Shown in pieces: positions 14,284 to 22,385 of a stretch of 24,115 nucleotides of DNA. This stretch comes from DAOTUL01 sp034437435 (GTDB lineage: Bacteria; Chloroflexota; Anaerolineae; Aggregatilineales; Phototrophicaceae): the NCBI GenBank assembly GCA_964417785.1, contig CAYQJO010000041.1, forward strand, positions 1 through 24,115. Reading direction: 5' to 3'. Both the position numbers and the translations under genes were made by a program. How positions within the stretch are numbered: position 1 is the first letter of the stretch; every line of letters begins with the position of its first letter. A model generated the notes under the pieces. It was not told where the DNA came from. It saw only the letters and a list, made by a program, of their open reading frames with translations, and ran no database searches.

Positions 14284-16018
14284 AGCGACGGCGCGGAACA
14301 TTCGGTGGACGCATTCCGCGTGGCGTCTGTTTTGGTGGTGGACTCGCCGGCTGCTGTGGGATCAACGGGCTGACCGATGGATCAATATCGTTCGGGTCCA
14401 TACCGGCGTTCACTGTCTCGTGGTAGACCGAGAGATATTCGGCGATTTCTTCCCGCCGGCGACGCTCAGATTCCAGCGACTCACGGCTTTGCGCCCGACT
14501 GCGGCGGCGTGTGATCTCGGCCTGTACCTCCTGTGGACTGGGGACGGCCCGGAAAATCTTCTCATCGCCCCGGTCACCACCGATCAACGAGATAATCACA
14601 TCGCCATAATCGAACACAGCGCGGATGAACCCGGTACGCTCCGAGCGCACATTGTCGACGCTTTCCAGAAGAACCTGATCGTCCTCATTCTGTAACCAGA
14701 GCGGGCGCTGGTGAATGATTGTGATGAACTCATCACCAACAATGTAAATGTCGTTGCGCCAGTCCCAGTCCGCCAGATAGAACCAGATCAATCCGACGAC
14801 GATCATGACAGCGCCAATCATCAGGCCGATTCCGCCCAACGCGGTCGGCAGGACAAACAGCGTAGCAATTCCCCATCCGACCAGCCATAAGGCCGGCCAC
14901 ATCACATGGCCTATCCAGAAGGTGATATGTTTGCGATAGACCTTTGCGCCGTCACTGCGGGTAAAGCTGGTACGCAAGGGCGATCCGAAGGTGTTTTCTT
15001 GCTCACCTTGCGCATTCGTGCCGCCCGATGTGTTCGCCGGTTGTTCACCTTGCAGCACCCGGTCTAGCTCGGCGCGGATGGCGTTGCGGTTCTCAACTTC
15101 GCGCCGCTCCTGGTACCGGTTGCGGTTCTCGAAAATTAAATCCTGCACACCATCCGGGTTGGGGATAACATTCAGCAGCATGTTGCCTGCATCACCCGCC
15201 GTCCGGATGTCCACCCGGCCATAATTGAATAGACGCGAAAACGGGTCAGTCGTCACCAGATCGGCGTTGACCTGATGGATGCTCGAAAGCGGCACCTCGT
15301 TAATCACCGTCTTAAACTGGTGGATCACTCGCTCGATATGGACCAACCGCTGGTCGGTCACAATGATATGATCGTTGCGCCATTCCAGCAGATTGTAGAT
15401 GCTGATGGCCCCCACCAGCACGATGATGATCCCGGCCAGTGCCAGTGCCACACCGGCATTGGGCAGCGCTGTGAGCAGGATCAACAGGAGAGAGGCTCCT
15501 ATCCACAGCAGGATCGATTTGCGCACCCATGCCCACCAGTGCCGCCGGGTATCCAGCAGCACCTCCTCGCTATCCCGCTGGCGGTTGAAGACACGTTCCT
15601 GGCGTTGGATGCGCTGTGCTTCTACCGGGATCGGGATATAGGTTTTCATCTCTGGGTGGTAGGAAATCACCCGCCAGAGAAGCTGGCGCGAGACGAAAAT
15701 CACGGTAGACTGTTGCACGGCTCGCAGCGACGCCGATTCTACCGCCTCCTGGAACAGTGCAGCCTCGTTCAAATACTGGTTGGGGCCGATGATGCCAAGC
15801 TGGAATGCCTGACCCTGGGCGTTGACCTGGACCAACTCGGCACTGCCTGAAACGAACATATACATGCCCCGGGTACGTTCACCTTGCTGGAAGATGAACT
15901 CGCCCGCTTCAACGCGCAGTACGCGAAATGCATCCATCGCCCACTGGATATACTGTGGTGGTAAATTGGCGAAAAGCGGTAACTTACGGATGTGCGACTC
16001 TACAAAACGATCTGGCAT
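14282..16018 (-). CDS. Cyclic-nucleotide-binding-like domain fused to two membrane-anchored bacterial PH domains
   Basis: This 578-residue fusion starts with a CRP-type cyclic-nucleotide-binding fold (about 10-130; FQQGERTRGMYMFVSGSAELV is typical). It continues with a membrane hairpin (about 166-184 and 188-208) and a bacterial PH (bPH2) domain (about 210-300; NDHIIVTDQRLVHIE, GRVDIRTAG). A polar linker follows, then a second membrane hairpin (about 370-420), a second bPH domain (about 423-510) and a charged, Pro-rich tail. In the nucleotide pocket the usual 'GE' and 'R-S/T' are replaced (NEAALF, ESASLRA), so canonical cAMP binding is doubtful. The overall role is unknown; the architecture suggests a membrane scaffold or sensor. 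The start ATG 16018 lies 30 bases after an extended -10 box. Confidence 0.85.
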   Translation of the reverse strand: MPDRFVESHIRKLPLFANLPPQYIQWAMDAFRVLRVEAGEFIFQQGERTRGMYMFVSGSAELVQVNAQGQAFQLGIIGPNQYLNEAALFQEAVESASLRAVQQSTVIFVSRQLLWRVISYHPEMKTYIPIPVEAQRIQRQERVFNRQRDSEEVLLDTRRHWWAWVRKSILLWIGASLLLILLTALPNAGVALALAGIIIVLVGAISIYNLLEWRNDHIIVTDQRLVHIERVIHQFKTVINEVPLSSIHQVNADLVTTDPFSRLFNYGRVDIRTAGDAGNMLLNVIPNPDGVQDLIFENRNRYQERREVENRNAIRAELDRVLQGEQPANTSGGTNAQGEQENTFGSPLRTSFTRSDGAKVYRKHITFWIGHVMWPALWLVGWGIATLFVLPTALGGIGLMIGAVMIVVGLIWFYLADWDWRNDIYIVGDEFITIIHQRPLWLQNEDDQVLLESVDNVRSERTGFIRAVFDYGDVIISLIGGDRGDEKIFRAVPSPQEVQAEITRRRSRAQSRESLESERRRREEIAEYLSVYHETVNAGMDPNDIDPSVSPLIPQQPASPPPKQTPRGMRPPNVPRRR

Positions 16019-16048
16019 GATTTTTACCCAACATCAACTATCGTTTCT

Positions 16049-16057
16049 ATTGTAGCA
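16049..16057 (-). promoter_or_regulatory. Extended -10 promoter of the cNMP/PH gene
   Basis: On the - strand TGC-TACAAT (16057-16049) is an extended -10 element, expected to start transcription near 16042. No good -35 is seen; an inverted repeat lies where the -35 would be. Confidence 0.5.
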
Positions 16058-16064
16058 AAAATCG

Positions 16065-16078
16065 TGCCATTATTGGCA
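16065..16078. repeat. Inverted repeat TGCCA-TTAT-TGGCA, possible operator
   Basis: This is a perfect 5-bp inverted repeat around TTAT at the -35 position of the cNMP/PH promoter, the usual place for a dimeric regulator. It is short enough to arise by chance. Confidence 0.3.
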
Positions 16079-16172
16079 TGGTCACAGATCGAAACACATC
16101 GTGATTTGCAGTCCGGCCTGTCAATGGCGGAAGAATCCTGACGCTGCTTGATTGCTGTGCTGAATAGCGAAA

Positions 16173-16243
16173 CGCCCATGACGATCTGTCACGGGCGGCT
16201 CAGAATTGGAAAGCCCAGGGGCGCTCGGATTATCCAGCGCCCC
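16173..16243 (-). terminator. Two tandem hairpins after ppdK
   Basis: Hairpin one (first reached from ppdK) is 16218-16243: GGGGCGCT/AGCGCCCC with a 10-base loop. Hairpin two is 16173-16197: CGCCC-a-TGAC/GTCA-c-GGGCG with a 5-base loop and one mismatch. Both lie within 90 bases of the ppdK stop. Neither has a proper T tract on the - strand (the second is followed by TTTCGC), so termination strength is uncertain. Confidence 0.5.
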
Positions 16244-16256
16244 TTTGTACTATCTA

Positions 16257-19004
16257 TCATTCAGTAAAGCCCTGTTCCTGCAATGCGGCGTGTGCGGCTG
16301 CCAGACGGGCAATCGGCACACGGAACGGTGAGCAACTCACATAATCGAGACCGACTTCGTGGCAAAAGGCGATGCTTTTTGGCTCGCCGCCGTGTTCACC
16401 ACAGATACCCACTTCGAGTTCGGGGCGGGCAGCACGTCCCTTTTCCACACCCAGTTTCACCAGATAGCCGACGCCTTCCCGGTCAAGTACCTGGAAGGGA
16501 TTTTCCGCGATGATACCGCGCTCGACATAATCGAGCAGGAACTTGCCCTCAGCGTCGTCACGGCTGATACCGAAGGTGGTTTGTGTCAGGTCGTTGGTAC
16601 CGAAGGAGAAGAACTCGGCGTGTTCTGCCATCTGATCAGCGGTGATGGCCGCACGCGGCAGTTCAATCATCGTGCCAACCTTGTACTCGACTTCTACACC
16701 GATTTCGTCCATGACTTCGCGGGCGACTCGATCAACAAGTTCCTTGATGTAGGCGACTTCGGTCGAGACGGAGGTTACAGGGATCATAATTTCCGGTTTG
16801 ACGTCGCGCTTTTCCAGCACAAGCTGACAGGCAGCGGTGAAGATCGCACGGACCTGCATCGCGTTGATGTTCGGGCGCAGCATGCCGAGGCGAACACCGC
16901 GGAAGCCAAGCATCGGATTGAACTCACGCAAGCTCTCAACGGCCACCATCAACTCTTCAATGCGTGCCAGTTCATTCGGACGGTCGTCCATCAGACGCAG
17001 ACCAGCAGCCCGCAGCGCGAGGTTTTCGTGGTCGGGCATGAACTCGTGCAGCGGCGGATCGATCAGGCGGATGATGACAGGCAGACCCTCCATCGCCTTG
17101 AAGATGCCGTAGAAGTCGTCCTGCTGGAAGGGCAGCAGTTGTTCGAGATGTTCGGCTTCTTCTTCACTGTTGGGTTCGGAGAGGATCATGGCCTGGACAA
17201 TCGGGAGACGTTCTTCAGCGAAGAACATGTGTTCCGTGCGGCACAGACCGATACCACGTGCGCCGAAGTCACGGGCGCGGCGGGCATCAGCCGGGTAGTC
17301 CGCGTTGCCATACACATTCAGACGGCGGAACATGTCTGACCAACTCAGGAGCTTCTGCAGGTAGTCTTCGCGCTCGAAATCTGGCTCGACCATGTTGATC
17401 TCACCAACGAAGACCTCTCCGGTGGCACCGTCAAGTGAAATCACCTCACCTTCACGGATGACATGATCATCGACCTTCATAACGCGGTTGCGGACGTCGA
17501 TGTCGAGGTCTTCGGCACCGGCAACACAGGGGGTACCGAACTGGCGGGCGACCACCGCGGCGTGGCTGGTCGCGCCACCACGACTGGTCAGGATGCCTTT
17601 GGAACTCAGCATACCGTGAACGTCATCCGGTTTGGTTTCCGGACGCACCATGATTACGTCTCTGCCAGCTTTGCCCCACTTTTCAGCGAGGTCAGCGTCG
17701 AAAGCGACGATACCGACAGCAGCACCCGGTGATGCATTCACACCGGTACCGATCATTCTACCGTTTTCGGTCGCCTGTTCTTTGTCGTTCAGATCGAACT
17801 GCGGGTGAAGCAACTGTGACACCTGTGCCGGAGCAACACGCAGCACGGCTTCTTCACGACTGATCAGACCATCTTCTGCCATTTCCACAGCGATACGGAC
17901 GGCGGCGCGAGCAGTGCGCTTGCCGTTACGGGTTTGCAGCATCCATAGTTTGCCACGCTCAATCGTGAATTCCACGTCCTGCATTTCGCGGTAGTGGTTT
18001 TCGAGCTTGTTAGCAATGGTGATGAATTCCTCAAAGACCTGGGGATTCTCGTCTTGCAGGGTCGCAATCGGTTTGGGGGTGCGGATACCCGCGACCACGT
18101 CCTCACCCTGTGCGTTAAGCAGATAGTCACCGAACAGGATGCTTTCGCCAGTGGAGGGATTGCGCGTGAAGGCGACACCTGTACCGGAGTCATTCCCCAT
18201 GTTGCCGAAGACCATCGTCACGACGTTAACGGCGGTGCCGAGGTCATGGGCGATACCGGCAGCGTTACGATAGTCGGTGGCACGCTTGGCACCCCACGAC
18301 TTGAAGACCGCTTCTATCGCCAGTCTAAGTTGATCGTAGGGGGCCTGCGGGAAGTTGTCGCCGACTTCAGCCTTATAAATCCTCTGGAACTCCGCCGTGA
18401 TGTTTTTCCAGTCATCGGCGCTGAGGTCGGTATCCAGGGCGACCCCTTTAGCCTTCTTGATTTCAGTCAAGTGGTCCTCAAATGCCTCGTCATCGATGTT
18501 CATGACGACGGAACCAAACATCTGCACAAAGCGGCGGTAGCTGTCGTAAGCGAAGCGTTCGTCACCGGTCAGGGCTACGAGTGCCTGCACTGTCTCGTCA
18601 TTCATGCCGAGGTTCAGTACGGTGTCCATCATACCGGGCATGGAGAACTTCGCACCGGAACGTACCGAAACCAGAAGCGGGTTTTCGTTACTGCCAAAGA
18701 CCTTACCAGTTTGTTCTTCGATGACCTTGATGGCATGCAGTGTCTGATCCCACAAACCGTCGGGGAACTCGCCGGTAGCGGAGTAAATATTGCAGGCTTC
18801 GGTGGTGGCAGTGAATCCTGGCGGTACCGGCACACCGATGCGAGTCATATCGGCAAGGTTAGCGCCTTTACCACCGAGCAAACCACGAACTTTCTCCCAA
18901 TCGCCACCGACGTACTCTTCTGCCTGTGACACTTCGTCAAAGAGGTAGACCCACTTGGTGCTGCCCGCACCTTCTTTGGTAGGTTCTTTTGCTGCAACAA
19001 CCAT
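16257..19004 (-). CDS. ppdK: Pyruvate, phosphate dikinase
   Basis: This 915-residue enzyme has the length and order of PPDK: an N-terminal ATP-grasp nucleotide-binding domain (GGKGANLADM at 44-53; VSVRSGAKFSMPGMMDT at 112-128; GVAFTRNPSTGE), a swivelling phospho-His domain (GGATSHAAVVAR, catalytic H481, preceding Thr being the usual regulatory site) and a C-terminal PEP/pyruvate barrel (GICGEHGGEP; SCSPFRVPIARLAAA). It interconverts ATP + Pi + pyruvate with AMP + PPi + PEP in the cytosol, serving glycolysis or gluconeogenesis. The GEHGG motif separates it from PEP synthase. ATG 19004 follows AGGAG with about ten bases of spacing. It is probably monocistronic: an AT-rich leader region lies upstream and hairpins lie downstream. 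Confidence 0.97.
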   Translation of the reverse strand: MVVAAKEPTKEGAGSTKWVYLFDEVSQAEEYVGGDWEKVRGLLGGKGANLADMTRIGVPVPPGFTATTEACNIYSATGEFPDGLWDQTLHAIKVIEEQTGKVFGSNENPLLVSVRSGAKFSMPGMMDTVLNLGMNDETVQALVALTGDERFAYDSYRRFVQMFGSVVMNIDDEAFEDHLTEIKKAKGVALDTDLSADDWKNITAEFQRIYKAEVGDNFPQAPYDQLRLAIEAVFKSWGAKRATDYRNAAGIAHDLGTAVNVVTMVFGNMGNDSGTGVAFTRNPSTGESILFGDYLLNAQGEDVVAGIRTPKPIATLQDENPQVFEEFITIANKLENHYREMQDVEFTIERGKLWMLQTRNGKRTARAAVRIAVEMAEDGLISREEAVLRVAPAQVSQLLHPQFDLNDKEQATENGRMIGTGVNASPGAAVGIVAFDADLAEKWGKAGRDVIMVRPETKPDDVHGMLSSKGILTSRGGATSHAAVVARQFGTPCVAGAEDLDIDVRNRVMKVDDHVIREGEVISLDGATGEVFVGEINMVEPDFEREDYLQKLLSWSDMFRRLNVYGNADYPADARRARDFGARGIGLCRTEHMFFAEERLPIVQAMILSEPNSEEEAEHLEQLLPFQQDDFYGIFKAMEGLPVIIRLIDPPLHEFMPDHENLALRAAGLRLMDDRPNELARIEELMVAVESLREFNPMLGFRGVRLGMLRPNINAMQVRAIFTAACQLVLEKRDVKPEIMIPVTSVSTEVAYIKELVDRVAREVMDEIGVEVEYKVGTMIELPRAAITADQMAEHAEFFSFGTNDLTQTTFGISRDDAEGKFLLDYVERGIIAENPFQVLDREGVGYLVKLGVEKGRAARPELEVGICGEHGGEPKSIAFCHEVGLDYVSCSPFRVPIARLAAAHAALQEQGFTE

Positions 19005-19151
19005 GATTTCATCTCTCCTATCTTATGTGATCGGGTGTTATCTGAGATATTCGATGGCAATGGAAGCTTGCAACGTCCAAATCCATCCAGATCACGGCGT
19101 TTTAACAACGCTCATGTCTCTGTTTGATGGATTCGCTTTCTTCCATCCACC

Positions 19152-19190
19152 GTACAAGTCTCTTCTCAAGTCTCTTGAAGTAACTTGTAC
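19152..19190. repeat. Large inverted repeat between the PRPP-loop gene and ppdK
   Basis: GTACAAGT (19152-19159) and ACTTGTAC (19183-19190) pair perfectly. The interior, CTTC-t-CAAG/CTTGAAG around TCT, extends the stem to about 15 bp with one bulge. The left half also holds a direct repeat, AAGTCTCTT at 19155 and 19169. It lies 30 bases past the upstream gene's stop and about 150 bases before ppdK. It may be a terminator without a T tract or a regulatory element of ppdK. The rest of 19005-19220 shows GCGTT-ttaac-AACGC (19097-19111) and nothing else clear. Confidence 0.4.
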
Positions 19191-19220
19191 CACGCTTAAT
19201 CAATTCTAATCAATATTGAT

Positions 19221-20045
19221 TTATTGAGATTTCTCCCTCAAATCTGTGATGACCTTGACCCGTTCATCTGGAATGTTCAGACCATATTCCGAATGCCAGA
19301 ATGATGTGATCTTTCCGGCTGTCTCGCCGCTATGAATGGTGTCATCAACAAAGAAGGAATTACCACAGTATAGATGATGGAACTTACATTCGTGTTTGCC
19401 ACACGCCCATGCGCCGACCAGACATTTGTCTTTCTTCTGGCTGACGACTTTCACTTCCGGTGTCAGACGGACAGAAAAACCCATGTATTCCTCATCGGGG
19501 TCCAGCATCCATTCTGGAAAAAGCACCATGAGGGTGGTATTTGGCTTGTCTTTATAAATCTGCACGAAGTGCTGGTAACCCAGAATCGCAGTGTGAGCGA
19601 TCAGACAGGGAAGTGCAGATTTATCCTCGTTGTAGCAGCTCTGGGCAAGACCCCGAAACGACTCCTGCCAACTGCTGCTGCCAGATCGGCTAAGCTGCGC
19701 GAGTTTGGTCCCCTTGACGCGCACATCCACCGGCATGGCTTTGGCCCAACTGCAAAGCAGGTCTTTGAGTGCGTTGATGTTGTAGTCGGGATCGACGAAA
19801 AGGAGAGTCAACGCTTCGATACACTGGCGTTTCTGCTCCCTGTCTTCTATAGCTTTGATGATGAGATAGAGCGCTTCGTATGTGAAGCGATCCACCAGTG
19901 ATGCAATCTCCGAAGGTCCCATGAGTGCGCCGTTATGAGCCAGCGCGTAGCGTACACTTTCCGGATACAACGAACGATAAAAGGATTCTGTTGTACTCTG
20001 GGATTCCTGACCTCCACGTAACCATCTAAAGAAACCCATAAACAT
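19221..20045 (-). CDS. Protein of unknown function with a PRPP-loop-like motif
   Basis: This 274-residue protein is not assigned to a family. Residues 1-110 look helical. Near the C-terminus FFVDDTIHSGETAGKI (231-246) matches the type I phosphoribosyltransferase PRPP loop (V-D-D-x-x-x-[ST]-G-x-[ST]). Before it is a Cys/His cluster, CLVGAWACGKHECKFHHLYC (208-227), that could bind metal. A full phosphoribosyltransferase fold is not evident upstream of the loop, so this could be a divergent family or a chance match. Start choice is open: ATG 20045 is close to a -10 TATAAA, and ATG 20039 has GGTGAG eight bases upstream. Base composition looks lower in GC than neighbouring genes, with AT-rich flanks, which could indicate transfer. 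Confidence 0.75.
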   Translation of the reverse strand: MFMGFFRWLRGGQESQSTTESFYRSLYPESVRYALAHNGALMGPSEIASLVDRFTYEALYLIIKAIEDREQKRQCIEALTLLFVDPDYNINALKDLLCSWAKAMPVDVRVKGTKLAQLSRSGSSSWQESFRGLAQSCYNEDKSALPCLIAHTAILGYQHFVQIYKDKPNTTLMVLFPEWMLDPDEEYMGFSVRLTPEVKVVSQKKDKCLVGAWACGKHECKFHHLYCGNSFFVDDTIHSGETAGKITSFWHSEYGLNIPDERVKVITDLREKSQ

Positions 20046-20054
20046 CTCTCACCA

Positions 20055-20060
20055 TTTATA
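20055..20060 (-). promoter_or_regulatory. -10 box of the PRPP-loop gene
   Basis: TATAAA (20060-20055 on the - strand) lies nine bases before ATG 20045, giving a very short leader. I see no -35. The remaining 20061-20215 stretch shows no further signal that I can support. Confidence 0.35.
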
Positions 20061-20215
20061 ACAATCATGCACGCCACTAGTTTAGAGCCTTTGGGGATAT
20101 ATGAAGTAGTTATGGATGATATAGTTCAACAGTGACGAAAGTGAGTAAATACCAGGCGCACCGGGGGATGTGAGTCAGGGAGTCTGGCGCAAAAGAGGAT
20201 GTATCGGTGGCAAGA

Positions 20216-20237
20216 TGGGGTGGTTCAGGCCACCCCA
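20216..20237 (-). terminator. Hairpin after the MBL-fold gene
   Basis: TGGGGTGG and CCACCCCA form a perfect 8-bp stem with a 6-base loop, 16 bases after the stop of the MBL-fold gene. On the - strand it is followed by TCTTGCC, so the T tract is minimal. Confidence 0.55.
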
Positions 20238-20252
20238 CCGGCAAGGGATCAA

Positions 20253-21170
20253 CTAATTGTACGGCACGAAGCGGAAGCGGTTTTCGCCTTCGGTGCGGGT
20301 GATGTAGCCGACGCCAGGGAAGGGGAAGTGATAACCGATGACCGGCATCTGCTCGTCTGCGGCACGGGAGAGCAGCGCGATGCGGGTCTCGGTCGCCTGC
20401 TGCGGGTCGGCGTCGAACTGGATCGCCAACGACGGATTCGCCACATGGACAAAGGCGCTGATGGCGCTGTCAACAATATGCATGATCTGGCTACCGTTGG
20501 ATAACATGATGAGGGCGTGATGGCCGGGGGTGTGACCGGGAGCGGCGACGGCCTGGACACCGGGAACAATCTCATCCTCGGCGTTATAAATCGAAAGCTG
20601 ATCGTTATCAGCATAGGGCGCGATAGCTGTCGCAGCACCGCCGGTGAAGGCTTCCGCATTCGCCTGCACAAAGTCGTATTCCGTTTGTGATAGATAGTAC
20701 ATGGCGTTGGGGAAGTTGACCGCGCCTTCGGTCGAAAGGCCGCCAACATGGTCGGGATGCCAGTGTGTGCCGAGGATGCCGGTTACATCCGCCGGCGACA
20801 TACCCAGGATTTCCATACTGGGGACGAGTGCGCCGCCGCGACCGGTGTCCACGAGATAGACACTCTCACCCGATTGAATCATCATGACATTAAAGGTGTT
20901 CAACAACTGGTCCGTTGGCAGGTTGCTGGATTGCAGTTCTGCCTGCACCGATTCCGCCTGCTCTTCCGTGCCTAAAATCGCTGTATCCAGTGGCGACACC
21001 CCATCTTTGATGGCGGTGATTTGCAGATCACCGACCGTAAAGCGATAGATGCCGAAAATGTCGCCTGATGGACCGCTCACCTGGGCCAATGATGGCGCTG
21101 CCTGGCGGCCTGCCAGTGCGACCGCCATGCCCGCTCCTGCACCTTGCAAAAATCCACGCCGAGAAATCAT
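20253..21170 (-). CDS. Tat-exported metallo-beta-lactamase-fold hydrolase
   Basis: The 305-residue protein begins with a twin-arginine signal (SRRGFLQ, then a weakly hydrophobic Ala/Gly stretch to about residue 30), so it is exported folded. The mature part is an MBL-fold metallohydrolase with the metal motif HWHPDH (H136, H138, D140, H141), H213 in PGHTPGH, D234 and H281, a full two-metal site. This form resembles lactonase and other generic MBL hydrolases (AHL-lactonase, methyl-parathion-hydrolase-like); the substrate cannot be told. It starts at ATG 21170 with GGAGG eight bases upstream. It is flanked by hairpins on both sides and is probably transcribed alone. Confidence 0.92.
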   Translation of the reverse strand: MISRRGFLQGAGAGMAVALAGRQAAPSLAQVSGPSGDIFGIYRFTVGDLQITAIKDGVSPLDTAILGTEEQAESVQAELQSSNLPTDQLLNTFNVMMIQSGESVYLVDTGRGGALVPSMEILGMSPADVTGILGTHWHPDHVGGLSTEGAVNFPNAMYYLSQTEYDFVQANAEAFTGGAATAIAPYADNDQLSIYNAEDEIVPGVQAVAAPGHTPGHHALIMLSNGSQIMHIVDSAISAFVHVANPSLAIQFDADPQQATETRIALLSRAADEQMPVIGYHFPFPGVGYITRTEGENRFRFVPYN

Positions 21171-21280
21171 ACGTTAATCCTCCATAATCTGTATGTGGAA
21201 TTGAGTCCGTTTAACACGGTAGTCAGACCTGCTAAACACAGGATGAGCAGAATTGTAGAGATTGGTTCGAGGTAGAGGGG

Positions 21281-21310
21281 AAAGGGGAGGAATACCACGA
21301 CCTCCCCTTT
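21281..21310 (-). terminator. Intrinsic-type terminator of the ABC-2 operon
   Basis: AAAGGGGAGG and CCTCCCCTTT pair perfectly over 10 bp with a 10-base loop, seven bases after the stop of the last permease gene. On the - strand the 3' arm ends in TTT. It is the best-formed terminator in the window. Confidence 0.7.
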
Positions 21311-21317
21311 GAATGAG

Positions 21318-22385
21318 TCAGATGTTTAGCGCCAGTTTTTGCTGCTGGCGTTCAAACACGGATACCAGATAGAGGATCATCGCCCCGGATAGTGCCAGCA
21401 GGATGCCGAGGTCGATGGCGATGTCGCCGAGGTTGGCGTTGTTCTGGCTGATCTCAATGACCGGGTTCATCATGTAGTAGGTCGGAAAAACCTGCTGTAT
21501 CCACTCCGGGATATCGGGAAAGATCGCCAGAAAGCCCGGCATGAACAGCACAAACCCCAACGCTTTCGTCACCGCCATCAAGCCGGTCACGCTATTGATG
21601 AACGTCCCCAGGATCACCCCGGCGACCGATGCCGTAATCGACCCCAGCGCCAGTGTGCCGACCAGCAGAGCCGGATCGTTGCCGAAAGCGTTGTTGATGA
21701 CCAGCACCACCATCGCCATCACCGTGCTGATAACCACACCGATGATCGCTTTAGACACGTACACTTCAAGCAGTGTCGTCGGTGTCACCGTCAGGCCCAG
21801 CAGGGTGCGGTTGGCTTTTTCATCGACCAGAGCCGAAGCTGGCAGCAGCAGACCGCCCAGGATAATCGTGGCGATGACCAGCAGTGGCAGAAGACGCTGT
21901 GTCCAGGTGAGTGTGTTTTCCTCCCCTAACTGGTTGATGTCCAGTGTGACGGGTGGCTCTGTGCCGGTCACGTCCAGATACGCCTGCTGCAAGGCACTGT
22001 TGATCGTAAGCTGGTCGTTGGCTGGCGCTTCGGCCCAGATATAGCGCGTCAGATCGGCAGTGCCGGACGCCAGCGCGGAGTCGAAGTTCGCCGGGATGAC
22101 AATTCCCATCGCAACGACACCGTTCTCGGTGTCGGCCCGCAGGTCATCACCACCGGTATACAGGCGCGTATCCAACTGCGAGGCATCCGTGAGTAAGCGC
22201 GTCACTGCCGAGTCGCCCTCATCCAGAACACCGAGGCGCGGCTTTTGATCGAAGATGTCGCCAAACACCAGCGACACCAACAGAGACAGCACCACCGGGT
22301 AGACTATCGCCAGGATAAAGAAGAGATTCCCCGCGCCGTGCCGTAGTTCCTTTGCAACCAATACGCTAATACGATACAGGCTCAT
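21318..22385 (-). CDS. ABC-2 type transporter permease (second)
   Basis: This 355-residue permease has one N-terminal membrane helix (about 17-40), a large extracytoplasmic domain (about 45-165, DEGDSAVTRLL...), then five or six hydrophobic segments in the C-terminal half. This is the layout of the ABC2_membrane_3 (NatB/YhaP-like) family. It should pair with the other permease and the ATPase to export a lipid, drug, ion or peptide; the substrate is unknown. The start overlaps the previous stop (ATGA, 22385-22382), showing coupling. It is the last gene of the operon, ending at a strong hairpin. Confidence 0.9.
   Translation of the reverse strand: MSLYRISVLVAKELRHGAGNLFFILAIVYPVVLSLLVSLVFGDIFDQKPRLGVLDEGDSAVTRLLTDASQLDTRLYTGGDDLRADTENGVVAMGIVIPANFDSALASGTADLTRYIWAEAPANDQLTINSALQQAYLDVTGTEPPVTLDINQLGEENTLTWTQRLLPLLVIATIILGGLLLPASALVDEKANRTLLGLTVTPTTLLEVYVSKAIIGVVISTVMAMVVLVINNAFGNDPALLVGTLALGSITASVAGVILGTFINSVTGLMAVTKALGFVLFMPGFLAIFPDIPEWIQQVFPTYYMMNPVIEISQNNANLGDIAIDLGILLALSGAMILYLVSVFERQQQKLALNI

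Noticed and set aside
16359..18929. Long + strand open frames within ppdK (16359-17339, 17994-18929)
   Set aside because: They lie antisense to an unmistakable full-length PPDK and show no family motif.
19208..19221. Perfect 14-base palindrome AATCAATATTGATT at a gene end
   Set aside because: Very AT-rich with no loop, in AT-rich surroundings; a chance palindrome is likely and no function can be supported.
20147..20190. GGCGCA repeated at 20154 and 20186
   Set aside because: Two short direct copies only; no inverted pairing or array structure.
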